DNA of 64,000 bases from Providencia alcalifaciens (GCF_915403165.1 NZ_OU659204.1:3866808-3930807); one strand, 5' to 3'; counted from the stretch's first letter, positions 51,177-62,451 are shown. The notes: a model not told the origin generated them from the letters alone. Made by a program: numbers and translations.

Positions 51177-51830
51177 ATGACGTCATTATTCCACTTCGAA
51201 GCGAAGTCTCACACACCCTTCTTTTTATTGCTTGCCTTTATTGGCGGATTTGTCGATGCCTGCTCATTTGTCATCTTTGAGGTATTTACTGGCCATCTGA
51301 CGGGAAATAGCATTTTAAGTATGATTTACCTCGCCAAAATGAATATCGGCATGTTGCTACTCTCTGCAATTTCCATATTAGGATTTTTTGCAGGAACATT
51401 TTTAGGCTCTTGGATTCGGCTCAAGCATAGCGCGATTGTGTTATACCGCTTTGTTCTAGGTCTGGTATTTTTAATATTTAGCAGTGTTTTCACTATTTAT
51501 TTTTTCATCCAGCCTTTGTATTCGCCTGATTTAGCCATTTTGCTGATCAGCTTATCAATGGGCATTCAAAATGGTTATTTTAATAAGGCGGGAACGGTTG
51601 GGATCCATTCAACCTATGTCACTGGCATGACCACATCCTGCATTAATGCCTTTTTAAAAAATGTACCTGAAGATAGCAGCAAAAAAGTTTTACTCTTGGC
51701 GGTACTCTCTTTTATTACGGGGGGATTAGCTGGCGGGATTTTATCGGTGAATTACCAATATGTCGGGTTTTCTGCCGTATTAGTTCTCTTGGGATGCGCG
51801 CTAATTTACAGCTTCACAATCCGTGATTAA
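51177..51830 (+). CDS. DUF1275 (YoaK-like) membrane protein
   Basis: 217 residues from the ATG preceded by AAAGGG at good spacing. About six hydrophobic segments. Family strings are FLLLAFIGGFVDACSFVIF, FTGHLTGNSI, GIQNGYFNKAG and STYVTGMTTSCINAF. The family is found widely in bacteria and its function is not established. It stands alone, opposite in strand to the fdo and sel genes on both sides, so it looks inserted into an ancestral fdoGHI-fdhE operon. Confidence 0.85.
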   Translation: MTSLFHFEAKSHTPFFLLLAFIGGFVDACSFVIFEVFTGHLTGNSILSMIYLAKMNIGMLLLSAISILGFFAGTFLGSWIRLKHSAIVLYRFVLGLVFLIFSSVFTIYFFIQPLYSPDLAILLISLSMGIQNGYFNKAGTVGIHSTYVTGMTTSCINAFLKNVPEDSSKKVLLLAVLSFITGGLAGGILSVNYQYVGFSAVLVLLGCALIYSFTIRD

Positions 51831-51854
51831 TTACCTCAAACTTCGCTATAAAAA

Positions 51855-51880
51855 AAGCCCACAAAACATGTTGTGGGCTT
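51855..51880. terminator. Bidirectional terminator between the DUF1275 gene and fdoI
   Basis: A perfect 10-bp stem AAGCCCACAA / TTGTGGGCTT with a 6-nt loop, with an A run on the left and a T-containing right flank. It sits between convergent genes; on the fdo strand it has a run of six T. Confidence 0.85.
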
Positions 51881-51901
51881 GATTCATCGAGACAAAAACG
51901 C

Positions 51902-52558
51902 TTAGTTTTTCTCTTGCTGCTCTTTTTGCTGTTTCTCTTTAGCAACCAGCTCGCGGTACCAACGTGGGTGGTGCTTTCTCGCCCAACCGCGTGTTACCCA
52001 ACCTTCAACCATTGCACGCACAGAGCCTTTGACCCAAATTGCCGCATACGCATGCACAACAATCATCAGGATCAAGCCAATGGCTGACAGCGAGTGAATA
52101 AGAATCGCTGCGCGGTACACTGGAATTGGGAAATAGTCCGCAAAGAATGGCCGCCACATAATCACACCAGTGACAACCAATGCCAGTAAACAGATAGTGA
52201 CCACCCAATACACCCCTTTCTGACCGAGGTTGTATTGGCCTACGTCGCCAGCTTCTTCGTTTTTCAGTACCTTACCGATATTTTTTCCCCATTTGATATC
52301 TTCTTTATTAATGAAGTTATGGTGGAAATAACGGAAGAACATAAAGACGAACAGCAAGAACATCGCCGTACCCACGAATGGATGCAAAATTCGAGACAGT
52401 TGTGGCGTGCCTAAAATGTTCATAAACCAGTTCAGCGATGGGAAGAAAAAGCCCAGTCCGCTGATAGCCGTGAACAAGAAGCAAATCACAACCGCCCAGT
52501 GATTGATCCTTTCAATCGGTTTGTGGCGAATAATTTTGTCGTTATCATCTGGCATCAT
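51902..52558 (-). CDS. fdoI: Formate dehydrogenase-O cytochrome b556 subunit
   Basis: 218 residues with four membrane helices and haem-ligand histidines (for example in [26 protein letters not shown] and [21 protein letters not shown]). It passes electrons from FdoH to menaquinone or ubiquinone. The start overlaps the fdoH stop by four bases. The C-terminal tail is rich in Lys/Glu/Gln. Confidence 0.95.
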   Translation of the reverse strand: MMPDDNDKIIRHKPIERINHWAVVICFLFTAISGLGFFFPSLNWFMNILGTPQLSRILHPFVGTAMFLLFVFMFFRYFHHNFINKEDIKWGKNIGKVLKNEEAGDVGQYNLGQKGVYWVVTICLLALVVTGVIMWRPFFADYFPIPVYRAAILIHSLSAIGLILMIVVHAYAAIWVKGSVRAMVEGWVTRGWARKHHPRWYRELVAKEKQQKEQQEKN

Positions 52559-53499
52559 TTCTGATCCTCCCCTTCTTTTGATTTCGAAGTGTCAGACGAC
52601 ATTGCGTTATGCAAATCTTCTAGAGCCTCTTCTTCATCTTTCTTGGAGACGCGGTTTGGACCAATTCCCACATAGTGGAAAATTGCCGCCGCAAATGTTG
52701 CCGCAAAACCAACCGCAGCAATCGGCTTCCAGATACCTTTCCAGAAGGTGACTGTTGGGCTGATGGTCGGGTTTTCTGGTAATCCGTGATACAACTGCGG
52801 CTTATCAGCATGGTGCAATACGTACATAACGTGCGTACCGCCCACACCTTGTGGATCGTATAAACCTGCGTTTGCATAACCACGAGTTTTCAGCTCTTCA
52901 ACACGTTCGCCAGCCATGCCAATCATGTCTTCTTTGCTACCAAAATGGATAGCGCCAGTTGGACATGTTTTCACACAAGCAGGCTCTTGTCCGACTTCAA
53001 CACGGTCGACACACAGCGTACATTTGTATGCGCGGTTGTCTTCTTGGTTGATACGAGGCACGTCAAACGGGCAACCCGCGATACAGTAACCACAGCCGAT
53101 ACAGTGTTCAGATTGGAAATCCACGATACCGTTTTTGTACTGGACGATTGCGCCTTCTGATGGACATGCCTTCAGGCAGCCCGGATCAGCACAGTGCATA
53201 CAGCCATCTTTACGGATCAGCCATTCAAATTTATCGTTCTCTTCCACTTCAGAGAAGCGCATGACTGTCCATGACTTAGCGGTTAAATCCGTTGGGTTGT
53301 CATACACCCCAACGTTTGTTCCGATTTTGTCACGGATATCGTTCCATTCGGAACACGCAACCTGACACGCTTTACAGCCGATACAGGTTGTGACGTCAAT
53401 CAGCTTTGCAACTTCTTCCTTATAGTCCCGCACCTGAGGTGCGGGCGTCAGGGAATTGGTGGCAGAGCGACGAATAATGTCCTGAGATTGCATTGACAT
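52555..53499 (-). CDS. fdoH: Formate dehydrogenase-O iron-sulfur subunit
   Basis: 314 residues. It has four 4Fe-4S clusters from motifs such as [41 protein letters not shown] and [10 protein letters not shown]-terminal membrane anchor helix (about residues 258-278) holds it to FdoI on the periplasmic side. It relays electrons from the molybdopterin subunit to the cytochrome. Eleven bases downstream of fdoG. Confidence 0.96.
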   Translation of the reverse strand: MSMQSQDIIRRSATNSLTPAPQVRDYKEEVAKLIDVTTCIGCKACQVACSEWNDIRDKIGTNVGVYDNPTDLTAKSWTVMRFSEVEENDKFEWLIRKDGCMHCADPGCLKACPSEGAIVQYKNGIVDFQSEHCIGCGYCIAGCPFDVPRINQEDNRAYKCTLCVDRVEVGQEPACVKTCPTGAIHFGSKEDMIGMAGERVEELKTRGYANAGLYDPQGVGGTHVMYVLHHADKPQLYHGLPENPTISPTVTFWKGIWKPIAAVGFAATFAAAIFHYVGIGPNRVSKKDEEEALEDLHNAMSSDTSKSKEGEDQK

Positions 53500-53510
53500 A
53501 ATTTATCTCC

Positions 53511-56500
53511 TTACACCTTTTCCACGTTGACAAGGAATGATTTAAATTCCGGCGTCTGAGTATTCGCATCACCCACATATGGCGTTAATGTGTTAGTGAT
53601 AAAGCCCTTCACTGCAACACCTTCAAAGCCCCAGTGAATTGGAATACCGATGGTATCGATGTCTTTTCCATCCACTTTCAGGGTTTTAATTCGTTTAGTG
53701 ACCACGGCTTTCGCTTTGATGTAACCACGTTTAGAACTAACTTTAATCGTGTCGCCTTGCTCAATGCCTTTTTCTTTCGCTAAGCGCTCGCCAATTTCAA
53801 CGAACTGTTGCGGCTGAATAATGGCATTTAACAGCGCATGCTTCGTCCAATAGTGGAAGTGCTCAGTTAAGCGGTAAGTGGTACCCACGTATGGGAATTC
53901 CGTCGCTTTACCCATTTGCGCCCAGTCGTCTTTAAACACACGAGCTGCTGGGTTTGAAACCACATTTGGATGCAGCGGGTTAGTATCCAGCGGCGTTTCG
54001 ATTGGTTCGTAATGCTCTGGGAATGGACCTTCTGCCATCTTATCCAGTGCAAATAAGCGACCCATACCTTCAGGCTGCATGATAAATGGACCGACACCGC
54101 TTCCTGGCGCTGCTGTGCTGTAGTCTGGAATATCCATACCTACCCACTTGCTACCATTCCACTCAAGGATTTGGCGCTTCGGATCCCATGGTTTACCCAT
54201 TGGATCAGCAGATGCACGGTTATAAATCACGCGACGGTTCAATGGCCATGCCCATGCCCAACCTAATGTGTTACCCAGACCTGTTGGGTCGGAGTTATCA
54301 CGGTTAGCCATTTGGTTACCTTTCGGCGTCCAGCTACCAGAGAAGATCCAGCAACCGCTAGCCGTCGTACCGTCATCACGTAATTGAGCAAACGAGCTAA
54401 GCAGTTCGCCTTTTTTCACAATCACGTTGCCGTCAGCATCTTTCAAGTCTTCTAATGCGTAACCGTTACTTTCTTGAGCCACTTCTTCCGGCGTTGGATT
54501 ATCGCGGTCGAAGTAATCCCAAGTCATGCTCAGAACCTGTTCAGGTGCTGCGCCGCCTTCAGTTTCATACATTTGACGCAGGCGATGGTAGATACCCGAC
54601 AAGATTTCACCATCACTGATAGCTTCACCCGGGGCGTCCGCACCTTTCCAGTGCCACTGTAACCAACGTGCTGAGTTAACAATTGAACCGTTTTCTTCAG
54701 CAAAACAGCAAGATGGCAGACGGAATACGGTCGTTTGAATCTCTTCCGGTTTCACATCGTTCATTTCGCCGTGGTTTTGCCAGAAGTTTGCGGTTTCTGT
54801 ATTCAGCGGGTCGATAGTAATTAAGAACTTCAGCTTAGAAAGCGATTTCGAGACTTTGTTCTTGTTCGGGAATGAGGCTAATGGGTTAAAGCCTTGGCAG
54901 ATATAGCCGTTAACTTCGCCCTTATCCATCATTTCGAAATAACGTAGAACGTCGTAGCCCTGATCCCACTTAGGTAACAGGTCAAAGCCCCAGCTATTTT
55001 CTTTCTGCGCTTTGTCACCATAGAAAGTCTTCATCATGCTGACAAAGAATTTCGGGTAGTTACTCCAGTAGTTAACTTGTCCAGCAACGGTCGCTTTTGG
55101 CGTATTGGCCGCTAAGTAACTTTCTAAAGTTGTTTGTTTTTCTGATGGTAATGTCAGGTAACCCGGTAAGCTCTGAGATAACAGACCTAAGTCAGTCAGA
55201 CCTTGGATGTTGGAGTGTCCACGCAGTGCGTTCACACCACCCCCTAACATACCCATGTTACCAAGCAGTAACTGGATCATCGCCATGGTGCGAATGTTCT
55301 GCGCGCCAACGGTGTGTTGAGTCCAGCCCAGGGCATATAAGAAGGACGCTGTTTTGTCTTTCGCACTAGTTTCTGCAAGGTACTCACAGACTTGTAAGAA
55401 GTCTTTGATTGGCGTACCACAGATGTTGTTAACCACTTCTGGGGTATAACGGCTCACGTGCTCTTTCAATAGGTTCAGAACACAACGTGGGTTTTTCAGA
55501 GTCGGATCGCGCAGCGCTAAGCCGTTCTCATCCATCTCGTAGTTCCACGTAGTTTTGTCGTATTGACGTTTTTCTGCATCGTAACCGGTGAATAGGCCGT
55601 CATCAAAACCAAAGTCTTCACGGATAACTAAGCTGGCGTTGGTGTACGCCTCAACGTATTCACGTTGAATTTTTTCGTTATCCAGCAAGTATTTGATAAC
55701 ACCTGACAGGAAGGCAATATCGGTACCTGAACGGATAGGCGTATAAAAATCCGCCACAGCCGCTGTACGGGTAAAGCGTGGATCGATAACGATTAATTTT
55801 GCTTTATTGTGGATTTTCGCTTCCATCGCCCAGCGGAAACCGACTGGATGCGCTTCTGCCGCATTACCACCCATAACGACGATCAGGTTTGCGTTTTTAA
55901 TGTCAACCCAGTGGTTGGTCATCGCACCGCGACCAAATGTTGGAGCAAGACTTGCTACCGTTGGTCCGTGTCAGACACGCGCTTGGTTGTCCACGGCAAG
56001 CATGCCGAGGGCGCGACTAAATTTTTGGGTTACAAAACCTGTTTCGTTACTTGCCGCTGATGCACACAGCATACCGGTGGTTAACCAACGGTTGACCGTT
56101 ACACCATCTTTATTCTGTTTAACGAAGTTTGCATCACGGTCTTCTTTCATTAACTTGGCGATGCGGTCAAACGCGTCGTTCCAAGTGATGCGTTTCCATT
56201 CGTTAGTGCCTGGTTCGCGAACTTCTGGATACTTGAGTCGACTCTCACTGTGGATAAAGTCGATTAATCCTGCACCTTTAGGACAGAGTGCACCACGGTT
56301 TACCGGATGATCCGGGTCCCCTTCGATATGAAAAATACTTTCTTTCGCATTCTTCGCGCCATCACCTAGGCTGTACATTAACAGCCCACAGCCGACAGAA
56401 CAGTAGGTACAGGTATTTCGAGTCTCTTTTGCACGCAGTAATTTATACTGACGTGTAGAGGCTAATGCAGTTGCTGGAGCAAAACCCAGCGCTGCTGCCG

Positions 56501-56558
56501 TTGTACCTGCCATACCGCCAGCGCAGATCTTAAAGAACTGCCTTCTGCTGACTTGCAT
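53511..56558 (-). CDS. fdoG: Formate dehydrogenase-O major subunit, selenoprotein
   Basis: 1015 residues if the in-frame TGA at 55973-55971 is read as selenocysteine (ARV-Sec-HGPTVASL); without that the gene would appear as two halves. Start MQVSRRQFFK at 56558 has a strong GAGGAG ribosome site. A Tat signal (SRRQFFK) directs the folded enzyme to the periplasm. An N-terminal 4Fe-4S site (CTYCSVGCG...LCPKG) precedes the bis-MGD molybdenum/tungsten-binding domains. It oxidises formate to CO2 in aerobic or nitrate respiration. Closest match from memory is FdoG rather than FdnG. Operon order fdoG-fdoH-fdoI. Confidence 0.97.
55942..55959 (-). promoter_or_regulatory. SECIS element in fdoG
   Basis: Minus-strand RNA GGUAGCAAGUCUUGCUCC starts 11 nt after the UGA. 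It folds as GG/CC, a bulged U, then AGCA/UGCU closing a loop with the GU that SelB recognises. Spacing and bulge match the E. coli SECIS architecture. Confidence 0.9.
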
Positions 56559-56733
56559 GGGGGATCTCCTCATATACATTGCTCATGTTTACCTAACTTC
56601 GTTACAAAATTTGAGGTAAACTGTTCTTATTCAACGTCTTCCTTACGTATTCAGGTTCATTGCCTGATAAATGGTGTAAATTCTTTTTACCCATATCGAA
56701 TATTATGTATCATTAGTGATAGGAATTCATCTA

Positions 56734-57564
56734 ATGTATGAAACAAATACTACAAATAACCCTAAATTATCTAAAATGATCGGCGTTCAATCCACAACCG
56801 TGCAACAAAAAAATAACCTTGGTTCACTGGTTAATGATTTCGTTGCAGAGGAAATCCCTATCGCTCTCGTTTATAACGGGATATCTCATGTGGTAATGAT
56901 GGCGACACCCAAAGATCTGGATGATTTTGCTGTCGGATTTTCATTATCAGAAGGGATCATACAATCCCGTGATGAAATTCGCGGAATTGATATTGTGCAA
57001 GGTTGTCACCGAGGCATTGAAGTTCATATTGAGTTATCAAGCCGCCGTTTTATGGCGCTCAAAGAGCGTCGTCGTAATCTGACTGGGCGAACTGGCTGCG
57101 GTATTTGTGGTACAGAACAGCTCGATGAGATATTTAAACCTATCACTCCGCTGCCATTCACTCAAACATTCTCATTATCTTATCTCGATAACGCCCTACA
57201 AGAATTGAAGACAGTTCAAGAAATTGGCGCATTAACCGGTTGCACTCATGCTGCTGCGTGGATCTCCCCTGAAGGTCGATTAGTGGGTGGATGTGAAGAT
57301 GTCGGTCGCCATGTCGCGCTAGATAAATTACTCGGAATGAAAAGCCGCTCTGATTGGCAGCAAGGCGCGATTTTAGTCTCTAGCCGCGCAAGTTATGAGA
57401 TGGTACAAAAAGCCGCAAGCTGCGGTGCGGAAATTCTGTTTGCGGTTTCCGCCGCAACGTCATTGGCGATTGAAGTCGCCGAGAAAGCAAATTTAACGCT
57501 GGTCGGTTTTTGTCGCCAAGGTAAAGCCACGGTGTTTACCCATCCGAGCCGGGTGAGGGATTGA
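56734..57564 (+). CDS. fdhD: Sulfur carrier / formate dehydrogenase maturation protein FdhD
   Basis: 276 residues from the ATG with AGGA upstream; a GTG six codons earlier is an alternative. The functional Cys pair is in GRTGCGICG. Other family strings are [44 protein letters not shown] and [16 protein letters not shown]. It transfers sulfur from IscS to the molybdenum cofactor before insertion into formate dehydrogenase. Divergent from fdoG across 175 bp, as in E. coli. Confidence 0.96.
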   Translation: MYETNTTNNPKLSKMIGVQSTTVQQKNNLGSLVNDFVAEEIPIALVYNGISHVVMMATPKDLDDFAVGFSLSEGIIQSRDEIRGIDIVQGCHRGIEVHIELSSRRFMALKERRRNLTGRTGCGICGTEQLDEIFKPITPLPFTQTFSLSYLDNALQELKTVQEIGALTGCTHAAAWISPEGRLVGGCEDVGRHVALDKLLGMKSRSDWQQGAILVSSRASYEMVQKAASCGAEILFAVSAATSLAIEVAEKANLTLVGFCRQGKATVFTHPSRVRD

Positions 57565-57572
57565 TCGCGACT

Positions 57573-58892
57573 TTAATCCCAACCTTTTTTTAATCGAGCA
57601 GCTTTTTGATGTAATCCTGATAAAATTGAGTTTGCAATATGTTCAGGAAAATCTGTTGGAAGCTGTTCGCTAACTTTCGTAATTACACTTTCCATTTGCT
57701 CATCAAACTCAATTAAGATCTTTTCCATTTCAGTGCGGTCAAAACCAACCGCTTTCGCGGTAGCAAAAAAATGTCGTGGAAAAATTTGCTCTATTTCGTA
57801 CTTAATCCCTTTTTTCCCTTTTAATCCCATAGCAAGTTTTGCGTCTCTAGGATTTAGCCCTCTACCACCATAACTGGGATACATCGATAAAATATCGTAG
57901 AAAGGTGTTAATTGGTAACGCCCCTCCGATTCAATAAACAATGAAAAATTTTTAGCGTGTCCGTCGGTCGCTGCAAGTAGCCAAAACAGAACTTGGCTTT
58001 TCATAAATTGATATCTATCTTTCTCTGCGTTTATTGAACCCAGTAGATAATCCATTATATCCTGAATACCGGGTCCGCCATGACTTTGATATTTTATTGC
58101 TGGCGAAACATTCAGGGTTTGACAAAAATCTTCCTGTGGTAAGCGCATAATCCACGAATAGTCAGAAGAATATTTACGGTCAAAACGCTCAACGGCTAAC
58201 GCCTTTATCTTACCCACATTTAAAATAAAACTGTGGGGTACATCTAGACCGAATGCTTTTGCTATCAATAAACATAGATGCTCATTTTCTACACTATCAG
58301 ACATATCAATTGAATATGAGTGGCTTTCTATCTTACCAATAGGGAGCTTAATAATATGGGTTGTTGGGGTTGCATTCAGGGGCAGACACCAATACCTATC
58401 TAAATTGAGTAGTGCAGTTTTCTCCTGTGCTCCAGCAATCGAGATCCTAAAATCATCCTCTTCTTCAATCATACCCAATGGAATATTCGCTTTATATCCA
58501 GTTAAGATTTTTTCTAATTTTTCAGTGGATAAACGCTTATATTCGATTTGTTTTACATTACTCACTGTTTGCCCAGCAGGAACTAGTTGCAAAGCTCCCA
58601 CACTATCTTGCCCAATTTTGGATAATAAATCGAAAGGTTGATTTGAATTCGCTTGATGGCGACTAACAATTCGATTTCGTATTTCAATATTATCCGGTAG
58701 GAGATTGTCAAAAAAATTATAGACTTCGTCCCCTTTGTATTCCTTATGTTGAAGTGGCATTGACAAAGAAATAGGACGAGTTCCCGGCATTTCTAACCAA
58801 TGATTATCATACTTAAATTGATGAGCCCCGGTACTTGAATGAATAAATTCCCCAACGAGATAACCATTCATATACACATGCAAAATTGCCAT
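57573..58892 (-). CDS. hipA: HipA serine/threonine-protein kinase toxin
   Basis: 439 residues from MAILHVYMNG, close to E. coli HipA (440); an in-frame start six codons upstream would overlap hipB further. Kinase features: the phosphorylatable serine loop ISIAGAQEKTALL, the catalytic Asp in ATDGHAKNFSLFI, and the metal Asp region FYDILSMYPSYG. Known HipA phosphorylates glutamyl-tRNA synthetase, stalling growth and giving persistence. Overlaps the hipB stop by one base (TAATG), so the antitoxin is made first. Convergent with fdhD with an 8-bp gap. Confidence 0.93.
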   Translation of the reverse strand: MAILHVYMNGYLVGEFIHSSTGAHQFKYDNHWLEMPGTRPISLSMPLQHKEYKGDEVYNFFDNLLPDNIEIRNRIVSRHQANSNQPFDLLSKIGQDSVGALQLVPAGQTVSNVKQIEYKRLSTEKLEKILTGYKANIPLGMIEEEDDFRISIAGAQEKTALLNLDRYWCLPLNATPTTHIIKLPIGKIESHSYSIDMSDSVENEHLCLLIAKAFGLDVPHSFILNVGKIKALAVERFDRKYSSDYSWIMRLPQEDFCQTLNVSPAIKYQSHGGPGIQDIMDYLLGSINAEKDRYQFMKSQVLFWLLAATDGHAKNFSLFIESEGRYQLTPFYDILSMYPSYGGRGLNPRDAKLAMGLKGKKGIKYEIEQIFPRHFFATAKAVGFDRTEMEKILIEFDEQMESVITKVSEQLPTDFPEHIANSILSGLHQKAARLKKGWD

Positions 58893-59149
58893 TACCACTC
58901 CTCCTTCCATCCGGAGTCGGTGTTGGATGAGCCACTTTCATTTCTGGGTTTAATATCGAGTTCTAGATTTAACGCGGATAAAATTTTAAAGAAAGTTTCT
59001 AATTTTGTAGAGTCAGGAGAACATTCAAAACTGGAGACGGTATCTTGCCGAATACCCACTTTACTCGCGACTTTGCTTTGAGATAGTTTTTTCGTTTCTC
59101 TGACATCTTTCATGTACGCGCTAAGTTGTCGAGTATTGGTGATTTTCAT
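58892..59149 (-). CDS. hipB: HipB antitoxin, helix-turn-helix regulator
   Basis: 85 residues. The Xre-type helix-turn-helix reads LSQSKVASKVGIRQDTVSSFE, followed by the family string TKLETFFKILSALNLELDI. The C-terminal tail is polar and ends in Trp (KEEW), like E. coli HipB, whose C-terminal Trp is a degradation and toxin-contact signal. It neutralises HipA and represses the operon from the operator array just upstream. Confidence 0.92.
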   Translation of the reverse strand: MKITNTRQLSAYMKDVRETKKLSQSKVASKVGIRQDTVSSFECSPDSTKLETFFKILSALNLELDIKPRNESGSSNTDSGWKEEW

Positions 59150-59179
59150 TTTGATACCTACCTTGAGCTCAAGAATATG

Positions 59180-59283
59180 ACACGCTATAACCGGTAAATA
59201 TTAGGTTACACGCTATGACAGGTAAAATCAATATTATACGCTGTAGCAGGTAAATCAACTTCTACACGCTAAGCCGTGTAGAA
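59180..59283. repeat. Four-unit direct-repeat array upstream of hipBA (candidate HipB operators)
   Basis: Four 20-bp units start at 59180, 59208, 59236 and 59264, exactly 28 bp apart. Shared core: (A/T)ACGCT...C-GGTAAA; unit 2 is ACACGCTATGACAGGTAAAA. Units 2 and 3 have imperfect dyads of the form TTA(C/T)-N12-GTAA. Unit 4 diverges at its right end and forms a perfect 10-bp hairpin CTTCTACACG / CGTGTAGAAG (59259-59284) followed by TTTTT. The array ends about 30 bp before hipB. Confidence 0.8.
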
Positions 59284-59311
59284 GTTTTTCAATCAATATT
59301 ATAAAAAACGC

Positions 59312-60676
59312 TTATTTCCCAATACAGAAGCTTGAGAAAATACGCCCTAACAAATCATCGGAGGTAAATTCACCGGTGATTTCGCTGAGTTCGAGCTGGG
59401 CTAAGCGTAACTCTTCAGCCAACAACTCACCGGAGCGAGCGTTCACTAACTGGTCATAGCCTTGTGCTAAGTGGGTTGCGGCATTATTTAATGCTTGTAA
59501 GTGACGACGGCGAGCAAGGAAACCGCCTTCTGTATTGCTATTGAAGCCCATGGTCTCTTTGAGATGATCGCGCAGCAAATCGATGCCTTTCTCTTCACGA
59601 GCAGATAAGCGAACCAATGGATAACGCGCATCTGCGACAAACTCAATCGACTCACCCGTTTTATCCGCTTTATTACGAATAACGGTGACTGGCAGCGTTT
59701 CTGGTAGGCGCGCCATAAATTCAGGCCAAATTTCTTGCGGCTCTGTGGCACCCGTCGTGGTGCTATCCACCATAAATAATACACGGTCAGCTTGCTCAAT
59801 CTCTTTCCATGCGCGTTCGATACCGATACGTTCAACCTCATCGCTGGCTTCACGTAAACCTGCGGTATCAATGATATGCAATGGCATGCCGTCAATATGA
59901 ATATGTTCGCGCAGCACATCACGAGTGGTCCCTGCAATATCCGTCACAATCGCGGCTTCGCGCCCCGCTAATGCATTCAATAAGCTAGATTTACCCGCAT
60001 TTGGGCGACCGGCAATCACCACTTTCATACCTTCGCGCAGTAAGCTCCCTTGACGAGCCTGTGAACGGACATCTTCTAAGTCTGCCACTACTTCGTTTAA
60101 TTTTGCTTCAATTTTACCGTCAGATAGGAAGTCAATTTCTTCATCTGGGAAATCAATCGCCGCTTCCACATAGATGCGCAAGTGAGTGAGCGCTTCCACC
60201 AATTGATGGATATGAGATGAGAAAGCCCCTTGTAAAGAGTTCATCGCGGAACGTGCCGCTTGCTCCGAACTCGCATCAATCAGGTCGGCAATCGCTTCAG
60301 CTTGCGCCAAATCGAGTTTGTCATTTAAAAATGCACGCTCAGAAAATTCCCCCGGATTGGCAATACGGATATTGGCAATGGTCAGAATTCTTCTGAGTAA
60401 TAAATCGAGAATAACAGGGCCGCCATGCCCTTGTAGTTCAAGAACATCTTCCCCAGTAAAAGAGTTAGGTCCCGGGAAATAGATAGCAATCCCTTGGTCA
60501 AGGACAGAGCCATCTGCATCACGAAATGGCAGATAATCGGCATAGCGCGGCTTCGGTAACTTTCCGAGTACTGTTTCAGCAACAAGGGCTGCTTGCGGGC
60601 CGGATACACGTAAAATTCCAACCCCACCACGACCGGGAGCGGTTGCCTGTGCGACGATAGTATCGTTGATTTGCAT
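59312..60676 (-). CDS. mnmE: tRNA modification GTPase MnmE
   Basis: 454 residues, same as E. coli. The N-terminal folate-binding domain begins [23 protein letters not shown] (split here by length only), the inserted G domain has [20 protein letters not shown] and DTAGLRE, and the C-terminal CIGK is intact. With MnmG it makes the 5-carboxymethylaminomethyl group on wobble uridine of tRNAs. Downstream of yidC but preceded by a terminator-like hairpin. Confidence 0.97.
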   Translation of the reverse strand: MQINDTIVAQATAPGRGGVGILRVSGPQAALVAETVLGKLPKPRYADYLPFRDADGSVLDQGIAIYFPGPNSFTGEDVLELQGHGGPVILDLLLRRILTIANIRIANPGEFSERAFLNDKLDLAQAEAIADLIDASSEQAARSAMNSLQGAFSSHIHQLVEALTHLRIYVEAAIDFPDEEIDFLSDGKIEAKLNEVVADLEDVRSQARQGSLLREGMKVVIAGRPNAGKSSLLNALAGREAAIVTDIAGTTRDVLREHIHIDGMPLHIIDTAGLREASDEVERIGIERAWKEIEQADRVLFMVDSTTTGATEPQEIWPEFMARLPETLPVTVIRNKADKTGESIEFVADARYPLVRLSAREEKGIDLLRDHLKETMGFNSNTEGGFLARRRHLQALNNAATHLAQGYDQLVNARSGELLAEELRLAQLELSEITGEFTSDDLLGRIFSSFCIGK

Positions 60677-60696
60677 GATGTTTCTCTGTCTATGAC

Positions 60697-60734
60697 TAAA
60701 AAAATTGAGGCGACCCTAAATGGATCGCCTCAAT
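60697..60734 (-). terminator. Terminator between yidC and mnmE
   Basis: Minus strand: perfect 10-bp stem ATTGAGGCGA / TCGCCTCAAT with an 11-nt loop, followed by seven T. It lies between the yidC stop and the mnmE start, so mnmE needs read-through or a promoter of its own within about 25 bp. Confidence 0.85.
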
Positions 60735-60787
60735 GTTACTATAGAATCTGGCTTTGTGAAGCCCTCTAAACTCGATTGGAATTTAGA

Positions 60788-62449
60788 TTATTTCTTCGCT
60801 TTCTTATCACGGCTATGTAAGCCACGTTTTTCCAGACCACGGTAAATAACCTGCTGCTGGATAATGGTGACTAAGTTGCTCACGATATAGTACAGAACCA
60901 GACCTGATGGGAACCACAGGAAGAACACGGTAAACACGACTGGCATGTAAGTCATGATCTTCTGCTGCATTGGGTCAGTCACGGTAGTTGGTGACATCTT
61001 CTGGATAACAAACATCGTCACACCCATCAGCACTGGCAGGATGTAGTACGGGTCTTGTGCAGACAAGTCTTGAATCCAACCAAAGAACGGTGCGTGACGC
61101 AGTTCAACAGAACCCATCAACATGTAGTACAACGCAAGGAAGATTGGCATTTGAATCAGCAGCGGTAAACAACCACCCAGTGGGTTTACTTTTTCTGATT
61201 TGTATAGCGCCATCATTTCTTGGCTCATACGTTGTTTATCGTCACCAATACGCTCACGCATTGCAGCCAGTTTAGGTTGCAATAAACGCATTTTCGCCAT
61301 TGAGGTGTACTGCGCTTTAGTCAGCGGGTACATGATACCACGGACGATAAAGGTGATAACGATGATGGCAATACCCCAGTTACCGACGAAACCGTGAATG
61401 AATTTCAACAGTTTGAACAGTGGCTGAGAGATAAACCATAACCAACCGTAATCTACGGTTAAGTCTAAATGAGGAGCAACTTCCGCCATTTCTGACTGAA
61501 TTTCAGGACCAATCCACAGTGTAGAAGAGTAGGTCGCAGCACCATTTGATGCGATGGTAAGAGGTTCACTCTTATAACCAACGATAGCTGATTTCTTATC
61601 GAGATCAATGGTGTAGAAAGTGCTTTGCTCAGAAGAAGCTGGGATCCACGCAGTTGCAAAATATTGTTGCAGCATCGCGACCCAACCACCTTTGGTTGTC
61701 AGGCTTAAGTTTTTATCTTCGATGTCACTGAAACTATATTTTTTATAGTTATTTTCATCAGAAGAGTAAGCCGCACCACGGTAGGTATGTAGAGCAAAGT
61801 TACTGCTGCCAGTATCACGTTGTTCTGGTAAAGCGATGGTTTGCTTTAATTGGCCGAAGAACGCAAAAGTTAAAGGCTGCGCAGTTGGGTTTTGAATGTT
61901 GTATTCAACATCAACAGTGTATTTGCCACGCTTCAGAATGTACGTCTTCTGATAAACCACACCGTTATTATCGGTGAAGGACATCGGAATACGTAATTCG
62001 TCTTGACCATCTTTTAACTCAAAGCTTGCTGCATCTGAAGTATAAAGAGGGCGTTGACCATTGTTATTCGCTGGGTTGTCTGGACCATGAGGACCGATCA
62101 GACCACTTTGAGCCTGATAAACAAAACCTGGTGTGGTTTCCAATAAACGGAATGGGTTTGGTGAATTCAGGGTTGCAGGATAGGCTAACAGGTCAGCCTC
62201 ATCGATATCACCACCACGAGTATTGATACGAATATCAAGTACGTCGGTTTTAACGGCAATAAGCTTACCTTGTTCACTACCTGTGACCGCTTGACCATCA
62301 TTGCTTGCACTGCTCGGCATGTCCGTCTTTTGCTGAGAAACTTGAACAGCCTTGGTTTCCTGAGCAACTTTATCGCTCTCCCAAGCCTGCCAAACTAAGA
62401 ACGACACGAACAACAAAGCGATGAGTAGAAGATTGCGTTGGGAATCCAT
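60788..62449 (-). CDS. yidC: Membrane protein insertase YidC
   Basis: 553 residues. An N-terminal helix ([17 protein letters not shown]), a large periplasmic domain (about 60-345), then five C-terminal helices with the conserved positively charged groove Arg in [17 protein letters not shown]. Strings [21 protein letters not shown] and [16 protein letters not shown] are typical. It inserts inner-membrane proteins alone or with SecYEG. Two bases downstream of yidD. Confidence 0.97.
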   Translation of the reverse strand: MDSQRNLLLIALLFVSFLVWQAWESDKVAQETKAVQVSQQKTDMPSSASNDGQAVTGSEQGKLIAVKTDVLDIRINTRGGDIDEADLLAYPATLNSPNPFRLLETTPGFVYQAQSGLIGPHGPDNPANNNGQRPLYTSDAASFELKDGQDELRIPMSFTDNNGVVYQKTYILKRGKYTVDVEYNIQNPTAQPLTFAFFGQLKQTIALPEQRDTGSSNFALHTYRGAAYSSDENNYKKYSFSDIEDKNLSLTTKGGWVAMLQQYFATAWIPASSEQSTFYTIDLDKKSAIVGYKSEPLTIASNGAATYSSTLWIGPEIQSEMAEVAPHLDLTVDYGWLWFISQPLFKLLKFIHGFVGNWGIAIIVITFIVRGIMYPLTKAQYTSMAKMRLLQPKLAAMRERIGDDKQRMSQEMMALYKSEKVNPLGGCLPLLIQMPIFLALYYMLMGSVELRHAPFFGWIQDLSAQDPYYILPVLMGVTMFVIQKMSPTTVTDPMQQKIMTYMPVVFTVFFLWFPSGLVLYYIVSNLVTIIQQQVIYRGLEKRGLHSRDKKAKK

Positions 62450-62451
62450 CG

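Noticed and set aside
55922..55973. fdoG as a split or frameshifted pseudogene
   Set aside because: The interruption is a single TGA at the conserved selenocysteine position, followed by a proper SECIS hairpin, with selA and selB nearby.
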